A stretch of DNA of 64,000 bases from Pseudomonas sp. MWU13-2105. Its GTDB lineage: Bacteria; Pseudomonadota; Gammaproteobacteria; Pseudomonadales; Pseudomonadaceae. The stretch lies in assembly GCF_023242315.1 (NCBI RefSeq), contig NZ_JALLIY010000021.1:62001-126000 (forward strand), in the 5' to 3' direction. Below the pieces are notes generated by a model. That model searched no databases. It saw nothing but the letters and a program-made list of their open reading frames with translations, and was not told the origin of the DNA. This document shows, one piece after another, positions 53,101 through 64,000 of this stretch (the stretch's first letter is position 1; the number at the start of each line of letters is the position of its first letter). The position numbers and the translations under genes are program-made.

Positions 53101-54357
53101 CTACATGTGCTTGATCAGCGCATCGCCAAAGCCGGAAGACGACACCAGCGTCGCACCGTCCATCAGACGCTCGAAATCGTAAGTCACGGTTTTCGCGCCG
53201 ATGGCGCCATTGGTACCCTTGATGATCAGGTCGGCCGCCTCGATCCAGCCCATGTGCCGCAGCATCATTTCCGCGGAAAGGATCAGCGAACCGGGGTTGA
53301 CCTGATCCTTGCCGGCGTACTTGGGCGCGGTACCGTGGGTTGCCTCGAACATTGCCACGGTGTCGGACAGGTTGGCCCCCGGGGCGATACCGATACCACC
53401 GACTTCAGCGGCCAGGGCGTCGGACAAGTAGTCACCATTGAGGTTCAGGGTCGCGATCACGTCGTACTCGGCCGGACGCAGCAAAATCTGCTGGAGCATG
53501 GCATCGGCGATGGCGTCCTTGACCACCACGTTGCGGCCGGTCTTCGGGTTCTTGAACTGCATCCACGGACCGCCGTCGAGCAGGGTCGCGCCGAACTCCT
53601 CGGCCGCCACTTCGTAGGCCCATTCCTTGAAGGCGCCCTCGGTGAACTTCATGATGTTGCCTTTGTGCACGATGGTCAGCGATTTGCGATCGTTATCGAC
53701 GACATATTGCAGGGCCTTGCGCGCCAGGCGCTGGGTACCCTCTTTCGACACCGGCTTGATACCGATCCCGCAGTCCTGGTCGAAACGGATCTTGGTCACG
53801 CCCATTTCTTCTTTCAGAAACTTGATGATCTTGGTCGCTTCCGGCGAGCCGGCTTTCCACTCGATACCGGCATAGATGTCTTCGGAATTCTCGCGGAAGA
53901 TGGTCATGTCGACATCGCCGGGCTTCTTGACCGGGCTCGGTACGCCTTCGAACCAGCGCACCGGACGCAGGCAGACATACAGGTCGAGCTGCTGACGCAA
54001 GGCCACGTTCAGCGAGCGGATCCCACCACCCACCGGCGTGGTCAGCGGGCCCTTGATGGAGACAACATAGTCCTTGACCGCATCCAGGGTTTCCTGGGGC
54101 AGCCAGGTATCCTGGTCATAGACCTGGGTGGCTTTCTCGCCGGCGAAGACTTCCATCCAGGAGATCTTGCGCTTGCCGCCGTAGGCCTTGTGCACCGCGG
54201 CATCGACGACCTTGATCATCACCGGGCTGATATCGACGCCAATACCATCGCCTTCGATGAAGGGGATGATCGGGTTGTCAGGAACATTGAGAGAATGGTC
54301 TGCATTGACGGTGATTTTGTCGCCGACTGCCGGAACCTGAATCTTCTTGTATCCCAT
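53101..54357 (-). CDS. icd: NADP-dependent isocitrate dehydrogenase, homodimeric (Icd)
   Basis: A 418-residue type I enzyme of the TCA cycle, with FIEGDGIGVDISPVMIKVVD near residue 35 and the substrate loop FRENSEDIYAGIEW. The regulatory serine corresponds to the Ser of the NSED motif; phosphorylation by AceK would divert flux to the glyoxylate shunt. GGAG lies before the ATG at 54357. Divergent from idh. Confidence 0.96.
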   Translation of the reverse strand: MGYKKIQVPAVGDKITVNADHSLNVPDNPIIPFIEGDGIGVDISPVMIKVVDAAVHKAYGGKRKISWMEVFAGEKATQVYDQDTWLPQETLDAVKDYVVSIKGPLTTPVGGGIRSLNVALRQQLDLYVCLRPVRWFEGVPSPVKKPGDVDMTIFRENSEDIYAGIEWKAGSPEATKIIKFLKEEMGVTKIRFDQDCGIGIKPVSKEGTQRLARKALQYVVDNDRKSLTIVHKGNIMKFTEGAFKEWAYEVAAEEFGATLLDGGPWMQFKNPKTGRNVVVKDAIADAMLQQILLRPAEYDVIATLNLNGDYLSDALAAEVGGIGIAPGANLSDTVAMFEATHGTAPKYAGKDQVNPGSLILSAEMMLRHMGWIEAADLIIKGTNGAIGAKTVTYDFERLMDGATLVSSSGFGDALIKHM

Positions 54358-54853
54358 GTTGAACTCCATCTATGGATTGAACATCTGGCTGCGTTCGAGC
54401 GTACCCCAGGCGCTTGCGCGTGGGAACCTCACACCCGACTCATCTGCCGCGAAAAACAGTGAATTCGCGGCCTACAAGCTTGAAAGCAAAGGTAAAAGCG
54501 CCAAAGTCGAGCACTGCTTGCGACACCTCGCCACAGGGCGCCCTGCGACCTTTAGACCAATGGACGAGTGTAGTCGCTTATGAAGCATCGGCGTTTTGCC
54601 AGCAACCTATGTATAATCGCGCCGCTGACCATGGAGTCACGACGGCCGACCTCTCTACAACGAGACTTTCCGCCTGAAAAAGCCGGGTTGTTATCGCAAT
54701 CCGACCGCTTGACGCTCGACTGATGCACCCAACATCACCGCGCGCGAAGAAACCTCGACATTCGGCTCATGGATGACTTTTGAACGAACGCGCTTACCCG
54801 GCGCATCTCGAGTTTCTGCGCATGCTTTAGCAAAGAAGAGAGTTAATCCGAAT
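54358..54853. promoter_or_regulatory. Divergent icd/idh control region
   Basis: The 496 bases contain no gene. A strong -10 TATAAT lies at 54612-54617, preceded by TTGCCA at a non-ideal distance; it points toward idh and implies a leader of about 230 bases. The icd promoter should lie in the left part but is not obvious. AAGAGAG close to 54835 is the probable idh ribosome-binding region. Confidence 0.5.
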
Positions 54854-57079
<2,226 letters not shown>

Positions 57080-57094
57080 GCGCTCAGGAAACAT

Positions 57095-57125
57095 CACAAA
57101 CCCCGGCCCAGTGCCGGGGTTTGTG
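57095..57125 (+). terminator. Intrinsic terminator after idh
   Basis: CACAAACCCCGGC and GCCGGGGTTTGTG form a 13-bp stem. Confidence 0.85.
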
Positions 57126-57163
57126 TTTGTGGCCCAAGCATTCATCGCCCCGTGAATACAAAT

Positions 57164-57190
57164 CCCGTGGGAGCCGGCTCCCACACGGGA
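57164..57190. repeat. Short REP-like palindrome
   Basis: GTGGGAGCCGGCTCCCAC at 57167-57184 is a perfect palindrome extended by CCC and GGG further out; the half-site matches other REPs here. Confidence 0.6.
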
Positions 57191-57237
57191 CCGCGCTAGC
57201 CCTATGATGCCCTCATGGTCAAAGAGAGCCCCACCCT

Positions 57238-57684
57238 ATGAAATGGCAACCCCATATCACCGTCGCCACCGTCGTCGAAGACAACGGTCGTTTCCTGCTG
57301 GTCGAAGAGCTGCAAGACGGACAGACGGTCTTCAACCAGCCCGCCGGCCATCTGGACCCCGATGAAACCCTGATCCAAGCCGCCATCCGTGAAACCCTCG
57401 AGGAAACCGGCTGGGACGTCGAACTAACCGGCGTCGTCGGCATCTACCTGTATACCGCCCCGAGCAACGGCGTGACCTACCAGCGCGTCTGCTTTGCCGG
57501 CAAAGCGCTGCAACAGCGCCCGGACTACCCACTCGACCACGGCATCATCGGTCCGCGCTGGCTGACCCGCGACGAATTGCTGGCCCTGCGCCCGCAATGG
57601 CGCAGCGAGCTGATCATCCGCTGCCTGGACGATTATTTGGCCGGCCCACTGCACAGTCTCGAGCTGATCCGCCCTTCTCTTTAG
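57238..57684 (+). CDS. nudJ: Nudix hydrolase, NudJ-like
   Basis: A 148-residue Nudix protein. The Nudix box spans residues 37-59, GHLDPDETLIQAAIRETLEE then TGW. NudJ removes phosphate from thiamine-pyrophosphate-precursor and nucleoside di/triphosphates. It precedes mnmA, an arrangement common in gammaproteobacteria, 60 bases apart. Confidence 0.85.
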   Translation: MKWQPHITVATVVEDNGRFLLVEELQDGQTVFNQPAGHLDPDETLIQAAIRETLEETGWDVELTGVVGIYLYTAPSNGVTYQRVCFAGKALQQRPDYPLDHGIIGPRWLTRDELLALRPQWRSELIIRCLDDYLAGPLHSLELIRPSL

Positions 57685-57744
57685 CCTTGCGGGCCCGGGC
57701 CTGTTAGAATCGCGTCCTTTTTCGAAGACACTCATTGAATCCCT

Positions 57745-58878
57745 ATGCGTGATCCAGCTGCCACCGCCCCAGAAAACCTGCGCGTCATCGTCGGCATGTC
57801 CGGCGGCGTAGACTCTTCCGTTTCCGCTGTCCTGCTGATGGAGCAGGGTTACCAGGTGGAAGGCCTGTTCATGAAGAACTGGGAAGAAGACGACGGAACG
57901 GAGTACTGCACCGCCATGGACGACCTGGCGGACGCCCAGGCCGTGTGCGACAAGATCGGTATCAAGCTGCACACCGCCAACTTCGCCGCCGAATACTGGG
58001 ACAACGTGTTCGAGCATTTCCTGGCCGAATACAAGGCCGGACGCACACCGAACCCGGACATCCTCTGCAACCGCGAAATCAAGTTCAAGGCGTTCCTCGA
58101 CTACGCCCTGATGCTCGGTGCCGACCTGATCGCCACCGGCCACTACGTGCGCCGCCGCGACATCGACGGCCGCACCGAACTGCTCAAGGGCCTGGACCCG
58201 AACAAGGACCAGAGTTACTTCCTCCACGCCGTCGGCGGCGAGCAGATCGCCAAGACCCTGTTCCCCGTCGGCGAACTGGAAAAGCCCGCCGTGCGCGCCA
58301 TTGCCGAGAAACACGAACTGGCCACGGCGAAGAAAAAAGACTCCACCGGTATCTGCTTTATCGGTGAACGGCGCTTCAGCGACTTCCTCAAGCAGTACCT
58401 GCCGGCCCAGCCGGGCGAGATCAAGACCACCGAAGGCGAAGTCATCGGCCGTCACCACGGCCTGATGTACCACACCATCGGCCAGCGCCAGGGCCTCGGC
58501 ATCGGCGGCCTGAAGGACGCCGGTGACGAGCCGTGGTACGTGCTGCTCAAGGACCTGGAACACAACGAACTGATCGTCGGCCAGGGCAACGAGCACCCAT
58601 GGCTGTTTTCCCGCGCCCTGCTCGCCTCCGAGATCTACTGGGTCAACCCGGTGGACCTGAGCGTGCCGCGCAAGCTGACGGCCAAGGTGCGTTATCGCCA
58701 AAGCGACCAGTCCTGCAGCCTGGAACAGACCGAAAACGGCTATCGCGCCGTGTTCGACGAGCCGCAGCGCGCGGTGACCCCCGGGCAATCGGTGGTGTTC
58801 TACGACGGAGAGGTCTGCCTCGGCGGCGGCGTGATCGAAGTCGCCGAGCCCTGGACCTTCAAGGACCAGCGCCCATGA
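57745..58878 (+). CDS. mnmA: tRNA-specific 2-thiouridylase MnmA
   Basis: A 377-residue enzyme that activates U34 of tRNA-Lys, Glu and Gln with ATP and inserts sulfur. PP-loop GMSGGVDSS near residues 18-26; the catalytic cysteines sit in NPDILCNREIKF and STGICFIGERRF. Sulfur comes from TusE. The stop overlaps hflD as ATGA. Confidence 0.97.
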   Translation: MRDPAATAPENLRVIVGMSGGVDSSVSAVLLMEQGYQVEGLFMKNWEEDDGTEYCTAMDDLADAQAVCDKIGIKLHTANFAAEYWDNVFEHFLAEYKAGRTPNPDILCNREIKFKAFLDYALMLGADLIATGHYVRRRDIDGRTELLKGLDPNKDQSYFLHAVGGEQIAKTLFPVGELEKPAVRAIAEKHELATAKKKDSTGICFIGERRFSDFLKQYLPAQPGEIKTTEGEVIGRHHGLMYHTIGQRQGLGIGGLKDAGDEPWYVLLKDLEHNELIVGQGNEHPWLFSRALLASEIYWVNPVDLSVPRKLTAKVRYRQSDQSCSLEQTENGYRAVFDEPQRAVTPGQSVVFYDGEVCLGGGVIEVAEPWTFKDQRP

Positions 58879-59498
58879 GCCCGACCCAGGAGCAACTGAC
58901 GGCACTGGGCGGTGTATTTCTCGCCGCGGTGCTGGTGGACAAGATCGCCAAGAGCGGCCAGTCCAGCGAGGCCGGCCTGAGTTGCATGCTCGGCAGCCTG
59001 CTGGTGCGCGACCCCAAGGACACCCTGGAAGTCTACGGTGGCGACGATATCCAGCTGCGCGACGGCTACCGCGCCCTGATCGGCGCCCTCGAGCGCGATC
59101 CCAGTGCCCTGCAACGCGAGCCGCTGCGTTATGCCCTGTCGATGCTCGGCCTCGAACGCCAGCTGGCCAAGCGTGACGACTTGCTCGAGATCATCGGCAA
59201 GCGCCTGCCGCAGATCCAGGCGCAGGTCGAGCATTTCGGCCCCGCCCACGAAAACGTCGTGGCCGCCTGCGGCGCCCTTTACCAGGACACCCTGAGCACC
59301 CTGCGCCAGCGCATCCAGGTGCACGGCGACATGCGCAACCTACAGCAACCGAGCAACGCCTCGAAGATCCGCGCCCTGCTGCTGGCCGGTATCCGCTCGG
59401 CACGCCTGTGGCGGCAACTGGGCGGCCATCGCTGGCAACTGGTGGTCAGCCGGCGCAAGCTGCTCAAAGAACTCTATCCGTTGATGCACAGCGCCTAG
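58875..59498 (+). CDS. hflD: High-frequency lysogenisation protein HflD homologue
   Basis: A 207-residue all-helical protein, SPTQEQLTALGGVFLAAVLV onward. In E. coli HflD binds lambda CII at the membrane; its housekeeping role is unclear. Translationally coupled to mnmA and followed by purB, the conserved gammaproteobacterial order. Confidence 0.9.
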   Translation: MSPTQEQLTALGGVFLAAVLVDKIAKSGQSSEAGLSCMLGSLLVRDPKDTLEVYGGDDIQLRDGYRALIGALERDPSALQREPLRYALSMLGLERQLAKRDDLLEIIGKRLPQIQAQVEHFGPAHENVVAACGALYQDTLSTLRQRIQVHGDMRNLQQPSNASKIRALLLAGIRSARLWRQLGGHRWQLVVSRRKLLKELYPLMHSA

Positions 59499-59610
59499 GC
59501 ACTGTTATCCGCGAAAAGCGCAAGACGCCGGTCGGTTGGCAACAGCCCGGCGGTTATTTTCATGTATGATACGCGCCCCATTTCGTTGCCCGACTGTCCG
59601 AGAACACCCC

Positions 59611-60981
59611 ATGCAGCTTTCTTCGCTCACTGCGGTTTCCCCTGTTGACGGCCGCTACGCCGGCAAAACCCAGGCCCTGCGCCCTATTTTCAGTGAATAC
59701 GGGCTGATCCGTGCACGCGTGCTGGTGGAAGTGCGCTGGCTCCAGCGCCTGGCCGCCCACGCCCAGATCAGCGAAGTTCCGGCGTTTTCCGCCGAAGCCA
59801 ACGCGGTACTGAACAGCCTCGCCGAAAACTTCTCCCTGGAACACGCCGAGCGTGTGAAGGAGATCGAGCGCACCACCAACCACGACGTCAAGGCCATTGA
59901 GTACCTGCTCAAGGAACAGGCCGCCAAGCTGCCCGAGCTGGCCAACGTCAGCGAATTCATCCACTTCGCCTGCACCAGCGAGGACATCAACAACCTGTCC
60001 CACGCCCTGATGCTGCGCGAAGGCCGTGACGACGTGCTGCTGCCGCTGATGCGCCAGATCGCCGAAGCCATCCGCGAACTGGCCCACCGTTTCGCCAGCG
60101 TGCCGATGCTCTCGCGCACCCACGGCCAGCCGGCCTCGCCGACCACCCTGGGCAAGGAACTGGCGAACGTCGTCTACCGCCTGGAGCGCCAGATCACCCA
60201 GGTCGCCGGCGTGCCGCTGCTGGGCAAGATCAACGGCGCCGTGGGCAACTACAACGCGCACCTGTCGGCCTATCCGCAGATCGACTGGGAAGCCAACGCC
60301 CGCGCCTTCATCGAAGACGAACTGGGCCTGGGCTTCAACCCCTACACCACCCAGATCGAGCCGCACGACTACATCGCCGAGCTGTTCGATGCGATCGCGC
60401 GTTTCAACACCATCCTGATCGACTTCGACCGCGACATCTGGGGCTACATCTCCCTGGGTTACTTCAAGCAGCGCACCATTGCCGGCGAAATCGGTTCCTC
60501 GACCATGCCGCACAAGGTCAACCCGATCGACTTCGAGAATTCCGAAGGCAACCTGGGTATTGCCAACGCACTGTTCCAGCACCTGGCCAGCAAGCTGCCG
60601 ATCTCCCGCTGGCAGCGCGACCTGACCGACTCCACCGTGCTGCGCAACCTCGGTGTCGGCTTCGCCCATAGCGTCATCGCTTACGAAGCCAGCCTCAAGG
60701 GCATCAGCAAGCTGGAGCTCAACGAGCAGAAAATCGCCGCCGACCTGGACGCCTGCTGGGAAGTCCTGGCCGAGCCGATCCAGACCGTCATGCGCCGCTA
60801 CAACATCGAAAACCCGTACGAAAAGCTGAAAGAACTGACCCGCGGCAAGGGCATCAGCCCCGAAGCGCTGCAGACTTTCATCGACGGTCTCGAGATGCCC
60901 GCAGAGGCCAAGGCCGAGCTGAAAAAGCTTACCCCGGCCAACTACATCGGCAACGCCGTGGCCCAGGCCCAGCGTATCTGA
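59611..60981 (+). CDS. purB: Adenylosuccinate lyase PurB
   Basis: A 456-residue lyase of purine synthesis acting on SAICAR and adenylosuccinate. The fumarase/lyase signature is GSSTMPHKVNPIDFENSEGN, preceded by SRTHGQPASPTTLGKELANV. The ATG at 59611 (MQLSSLTAVSP) is the usual start. Confidence 0.97.
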   Translation: MQLSSLTAVSPVDGRYAGKTQALRPIFSEYGLIRARVLVEVRWLQRLAAHAQISEVPAFSAEANAVLNSLAENFSLEHAERVKEIERTTNHDVKAIEYLLKEQAAKLPELANVSEFIHFACTSEDINNLSHALMLREGRDDVLLPLMRQIAEAIRELAHRFASVPMLSRTHGQPASPTTLGKELANVVYRLERQITQVAGVPLLGKINGAVGNYNAHLSAYPQIDWEANARAFIEDELGLGFNPYTTQIEPHDYIAELFDAIARFNTILIDFDRDIWGYISLGYFKQRTIAGEIGSSTMPHKVNPIDFENSEGNLGIANALFQHLASKLPISRWQRDLTDSTVLRNLGVGFAHSVIAYEASLKGISKLELNEQKIAADLDACWEVLAEPIQTVMRRYNIENPYEKLKELTRGKGISPEALQTFIDGLEMPAEAKAELKKLTPANYIGNAVAQAQRI

Positions 60982-61000
60982 TCGCACCGTACCCGCTCTG

Positions 61001-61026
61001 AACGCCCGGCTGAGCCGGGCGTTTTT
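61001..61026 (+). terminator. Intrinsic terminator after purB
   Basis: AACGCCCGGC-TGA... pairs with GCCGGGCGTT, then TTTT. Confidence 0.9.
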
Positions 61027-61065
61027 ATTCCAGTCTGAAAAATACGTTTTTTCAATAGGTTACAC

Positions 61066-62232
61066 ATGAATCCTGATACTCCTCTGCAACTTCTGGGCGG
61101 CCTCACCGCCCGGGAATTCCTGCGCGACTACTGGCAGAAAAAACCGCTGCTGGTCCGTCAGGCCATTCCGGATTTCGAAAGCCCGATCGACGCCGATGAA
61201 CTGGCCGGCCTGGCCCTCGAAGAAGAAGTCGAATCGCGACTGATCATCGAGCACGGCGAGCGCCCCTGGGAACTGCGCCGCGGCCCGTTCGCCGAAGACG
61301 CCTTCAGCCAACTGCCGGAACGCGACTGGACCTTGCTGGTGCAGGCCGTGGACCAGTTCGTCCCGGAAGTCGCCGAACTGCTGGAGCACTTCCGCTTCCT
61401 GCCGAGCTGGCGCATCGACGACGTGATGATCAGTTTTGCCGCGCCCGGTGGCAGCGTCGGTCCGCACTTCGACAACTACGATGTGTTCCTGCTCCAGGGC
61501 CACGGCAAGCGCAACTGGAAAATCGGCCAGATGTGCGATTCCACCAGCCCGCTACTGGAACATGCCGACCTGCGCATCCTTGCCGGCTTCGAGGAAACCG
61601 CCGAGTGGACCCTGGAACCCGGCGACATGCTTTACCTGCCGCCGCGCCTGGCCCACTGCGGCGTAGCCGTGGACGACTGCATGACCTATTCGGTGGGCTT
61701 CCGAGCGCCGAGCGCCGCTGAAGTACTGACCCACTTCACCGACTTCCTCGCCCAGTTCCTCCCGGACGAAGACCGCTACACCGATGCCGACGCGCAACCG
61801 GTGGCCGATCCGCACCAGATCCAGCACGACGCCCTCGACCGCCTGAAAAGCCTGCTGGCCGAGCACATGAGCGACGAGCGCCTGCTGCTGACCTGGTTCG
61901 GCCAGTTCATGACCGAACCGCGTTATCCGGAATTGGTGGTGGGCCCGGAACTCGAAGAAGAAGACCTGCTTGATGGCCTGCAACAGGGTGCGATACTGAT
62001 CCGCAACCCGAGCGCGCGCATGGCCTGGTCCGAAGTCGACGACGACCTGCTGCTGTTCGCCAGCGGGCAGAGCCGCCTGCTGCCGGGCAAACTGCGCGAG
62101 CTGTTGAAAATGATCTGTGCGGCCGACGCCCTGCACGCGGATAATCTGGCGCCATGGTTGGCCGATGAAGATGGCCGCGGCCTGCTGTGCCAGCTGGTCA
62201 AACAAGGGAGCCTGGGATTTGCCGATGAATAG
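61066..62232 (+). CDS. roxA: Ribosomal protein uL16 3-hydroxylase RoxA (YcfD)
   Basis: A 388-residue JmjC/cupin 2-oxoglutarate oxygenase. The iron ligands are His134 and Asp136 in PHFDNYDVFLLQ and His197 in LPPRLAHCGV. E. coli YcfD hydroxylates Arg81 of uL16. The C-terminal winged-helix-like part mediates dimerisation. Overlaps the GNAT gene by eight bases. Confidence 0.92.
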   Translation: MNPDTPLQLLGGLTAREFLRDYWQKKPLLVRQAIPDFESPIDADELAGLALEEEVESRLIIEHGERPWELRRGPFAEDAFSQLPERDWTLLVQAVDQFVPEVAELLEHFRFLPSWRIDDVMISFAAPGGSVGPHFDNYDVFLLQGHGKRNWKIGQMCDSTSPLLEHADLRILAGFEETAEWTLEPGDMLYLPPRLAHCGVAVDDCMTYSVGFRAPSAAEVLTHFTDFLAQFLPDEDRYTDADAQPVADPHQIQHDALDRLKSLLAEHMSDERLLLTWFGQFMTEPRYPELVVGPELEEEDLLDGLQQGAILIRNPSARMAWSEVDDDLLLFASGQSRLLPGKLRELLKMICAADALHADNLAPWLADEDGRGLLCQLVKQGSLGFADE

Positions 62233-62650
62233 AATTCACGTACGTGTCGCGGACTGGCAAAAGGATAACGCCGAGATTCGGCGCATTCGTGAGTCAGTGT
62301 TCATCGCCGAGCAGTCGGTTCCGCCGGAACTGGAGTGGGACGCCGATGACAGCGGTGCCGTGCATTTCCTGGCCTTCGAGGGGGATTTCCCGATCGGCAC
62401 CGCCCGGCTGTTGCCGGACGGTCATATCGGTCGGGTCTCGGTCCTCAAGGACTGGCGCGGGCTGAAGGTCGGCGACGCACTGATGCAGGCGGTGATCGGC
62501 GAGGCCGAGAAGCGCGGCCTCAAGCAACAGATGCTCAGCGCCCAGGTCCAGGCGACCCGGTTCTATGAGCGCCTGGGCTTCAGCATTGTCAGCGAGGAGT
62601 TTCTCGAAGCCGGGATTCCCCACGTGGACATGGTGCGCGGCTCGGTTTAA
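62225..62650 (+). CDS. GNAT-family N-acetyltransferase
   Basis: A 141-residue acetyltransferase of the ElaA/YjcF type with the acetyl-CoA loop GRVSVLKDWRGLKVGDALM and the late strand QVQATRFYERLGF. The target is unknown. It overlaps roxA by eight bases, so it is co-translated. Confidence 0.85.
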   Translation: MNRIHVRVADWQKDNAEIRRIRESVFIAEQSVPPELEWDADDSGAVHFLAFEGDFPIGTARLLPDGHIGRVSVLKDWRGLKVGDALMQAVIGEAEKRGLKQQMLSAQVQATRFYERLGFSIVSEEFLEAGIPHVDMVRGSV

Positions 62651-62673
62651 AAGCCGGCACTGCTGCGCAGCCA

Positions 62674-62764
62674 TTCGCGGGCAAGCTCCGCTCCCACAGG
62701 TTTTGCGTCACGCACAAAGCTTGTGGCTGCTCTCAATCCCGTGGGAGCGGAGCTTGCCCGCGAA
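62674..62764. repeat. REP pair with perfect 24-bp inverted arms
   Basis: TTCGCGGGCAAGCTCCGCTC... at 62674-62697 is complemented exactly at 62741-62764. The spacer of 43 bases is rich in short repeats. Confidence 0.88.
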
Positions 62765-62787
62765 GGCGCCAACAAGAACACCTCAAG

Positions 62788-62820
62788 ACGCCCCGCCATC
62801 CCCCGATGCCGGGGCGTTTT
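62788..62820 (+). terminator. Intrinsic terminator after GNAT gene
   Basis: ACGCCCC and GGGGCGT enclose an inner CCCC/GGGG pair, followed by TTTT. Two pairings are possible. Confidence 0.6.
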
Positions 62821-62907
62821 GCCGTGCGCGATTCAACTTGACCCACCAACAGCCGAGAAACTGTCAAACTCAACGCATTGCTTAAGTCCAACGCGGAGAT
62901 AACGGAC

Positions 62908-63708
62908 ATGTCCCTACGTACCCTGCTCACCGGCCTGCTACTGACCTGCACGCTCAGCGCCCAGGCCGCCACCGAAATCATCCCCCTGAACTACCGCACC
63001 AGCGCCGACCTGCTACCCGTGGCCCAGGACTTTCTCGGCAAGGACGGCAAGGCCAGCGCCTACCAGAACCAACTGATCGTCAATGCCGAACCGGCCAAGA
63101 TCAAGGAACTGCGCGACTTCCTCGGGCAGCTCGACACCCCCGCCAGGCGCCTGCTGATCAGCGTCGACACCAGTGAAAACAACGACCAGAACAGCCAGGG
63201 CTATAGCGTCAATGGCCAGAGCCAGACCCGCATCATCAACTACGGCACCGCCAGTCGCGACGGCGGCATCCAGCAGGTGCAGACCGTCGAAGGCACCCCG
63301 GCGCTGATCCAGGTCGGCCAGAGCGTACCGCTGACCACCGCCATCAGCACCAACCAGTCCTTCGGTAACGGCTCGAACCAGAATCAGAACCCCAACCAAC
63401 AGCCCCTGACGCAGATACAGAGCCAGTACCGCAACGTGACCCAGGGCTTCTACGTCACCGCCAGCGTCACCGGCGACATCGTCCACCTGTCCATCAGTAC
63501 CAATCGTGACCGGATCAGCCAGGAGCGTCAGGATGTAGTGAACGTGCAAAGCACCGACACAACCGTCAGCGGACGCCTGGGCGAGTGGATCACCCTGGCC
63601 GGCGTCAATGGCCAGAGCCAGGCCGACAGGCAGGCGCTAACCCGCAGCTACTCGACCTCCGGGCGTAACGACATGACTTTGCGGGTGAAAGTCGACAGCT
63701 TGGACTAA
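62908..63708 (+). CDS. Small secretin-like protein (NolW-type domain plus secretin-like tail)
   Basis: A 266-residue exported protein with a signal peptide (residues 1-20). Residues about 21-85 form a NolW-type secretin N-domain ending in LRDFLGQLDTPARRLLISVD. After a Gln/Asn-rich linker the remainder resembles the secretin core in miniature: VEGTPALIQVGQSVPLTTA parallels the usual GQxxPxx region and GRLGEWITLAGV the SLLGG-type strand. At about a third of a normal secretin it cannot form a standard barrel. GGAG lies nine bases before the ATG at 62908. No pilus or secretion genes lie beside it. Confidence 0.65.
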   Translation: MSLRTLLTGLLLTCTLSAQAATEIIPLNYRTSADLLPVAQDFLGKDGKASAYQNQLIVNAEPAKIKELRDFLGQLDTPARRLLISVDTSENNDQNSQGYSVNGQSQTRIINYGTASRDGGIQQVQTVEGTPALIQVGQSVPLTTAISTNQSFGNGSNQNQNPNQQPLTQIQSQYRNVTQGFYVTASVTGDIVHLSISTNRDRISQERQDVVNVQSTDTTVSGRLGEWITLAGVNGQSQADRQALTRSYSTSGRNDMTLRVKVDSLD

Positions 63709-63748
63709 AGCACCGGAAACTGACCGGCAAGTCGTATTAGACTAAAGA

Positions 63749-63774
63749 TGTAGTGCTATAAAAAAAGCACTACA
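63749..63774. promoter_or_regulatory. 26-bp inverted repeat resembling an RccR operator
   Basis: TGTAGTGCT and AGCACTACA flank the eight-base loop ATAAAAAA. It is not followed by a T-tract, so it is not a terminator. It resembles the long (28-bp class) site described for the KDPG-responsive regulator RccR ahead of aceA in P. fluorescens; half-site recall is imperfect. It implies aceA just downstream of the window. Confidence 0.55.
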
Positions 63775-64000
63775 AAACGTTTGACGAGCCAAAAAACCGA
63801 AGGCATGATGGCCTCGCTCCCGCTAATCAGGGGCCCTGGCAAGGGCCTTCGGATCGCCGCTCTGACCTACCCACCCGAGCCGATTCGTGTCTGTACCGCC
63901 CACAAGGCGCGTTTGACGAGGTTGCGACTGGAACGAAGTTGTCCCGAGGGACGGAAGCGTAATTAGGTAGATCGGCAAGACCCCTGAAGTCCGCATGAAG
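63775..64000 (+). other. Structured untranslated region, probable leader of the next operon
   Basis: No convincing gene; a 61-codon frame at 63781-63966 is low quality. Hairpins GGCCCT-GGCA-AGGGCC (63832-63847) and GTCCC-GA-GGGAC (63941-63952) suggest a folded leader or small RNA. The window ends within it. Confidence 0.4.

Noticed and set aside
63781..63966. 61-codon plus-strand frame
   Set aside because: TTG start, no ribosome-binding site; hairpins suggest untranslated leader.

Overview
The window is high-GC proteobacterial chromosome that reads as a fluorescens-group Pseudomonas. The gene order aat-bpt-infA-clpA-clpS-cspD-icd-idh-nudix-mnmA-hflD-purB is the pseudomonad order, both isocitrate dehydrogenase types are present, and REP-type palindromes typical of this group sit between genes. 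I see no integrase, transposase, prophage or CRISPR array. Strain-level identity cannot be read from the sequence alone.

Layout. 1-4961 is the 3' end of a type II secretion operon in the Xanthomonas-like order K-L-M-N-D, followed by a two-TM sensor kinase and small conserved proteins. 8262-17159 holds two back-to-back ABC importers of the nitrate/sulfonate/taurine class on the minus strand, joined to an acyl-CoA-dehydrogenase-like flavoprotein and an AhpD-like CxxC protein, and headed by a divergent AraC regulator. 17243-30704 is accessory and mixed: a membrane-anchored Asp-box propeller, an SDR/LysR divergent pair, a secreted cyclase, a hybrid kinase, the dmeF/dmeR cobalt/nickel efflux pair with a visible operator, a methyltransferase, a GlxA-type regulator, a LysE exporter with Lrp regulator, and a lipoprotein phosphodiesterase. 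30734-32819 encodes a dihaem cytochrome c lipoprotein and a monohaem cytochrome fused to an outer-membrane barrel (Cyc2-like), a possible outer-membrane electron conduit. 32820-33710 looks decayed.

From 34 kb the window is core genome: tRNA-Ser(UGA), a BI-1 protein, tusDCBE-ybiB (sulfur relay to tRNA), a glutathionyl-hydroquinone reductase, cysG-serS-crcB-rarA-lolA-ftsK, trxB, the complete bacterial N-degron pathway (aat, bpt, clpS, clpA), cspD, divergent icd/idh, mnmA-hflD, purB, roxA, a GNAT protein and a mini-secretin. It ends in a structured leader with a 26-bp inverted repeat that resembles an RccR operator, so aceA is predicted just beyond the edge.

Themes that link genes: mnmA consumes the sulfur delivered by tusBCDE; icd, idh and the predicted aceA form the isocitrate branch point; Aat and Bpt make N-degrons that ClpS hands to ClpA. 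The most novel candidates are the Cyc2-like porin-cytochrome unit and the double-ABC/flavoprotein/AhpD cluster.
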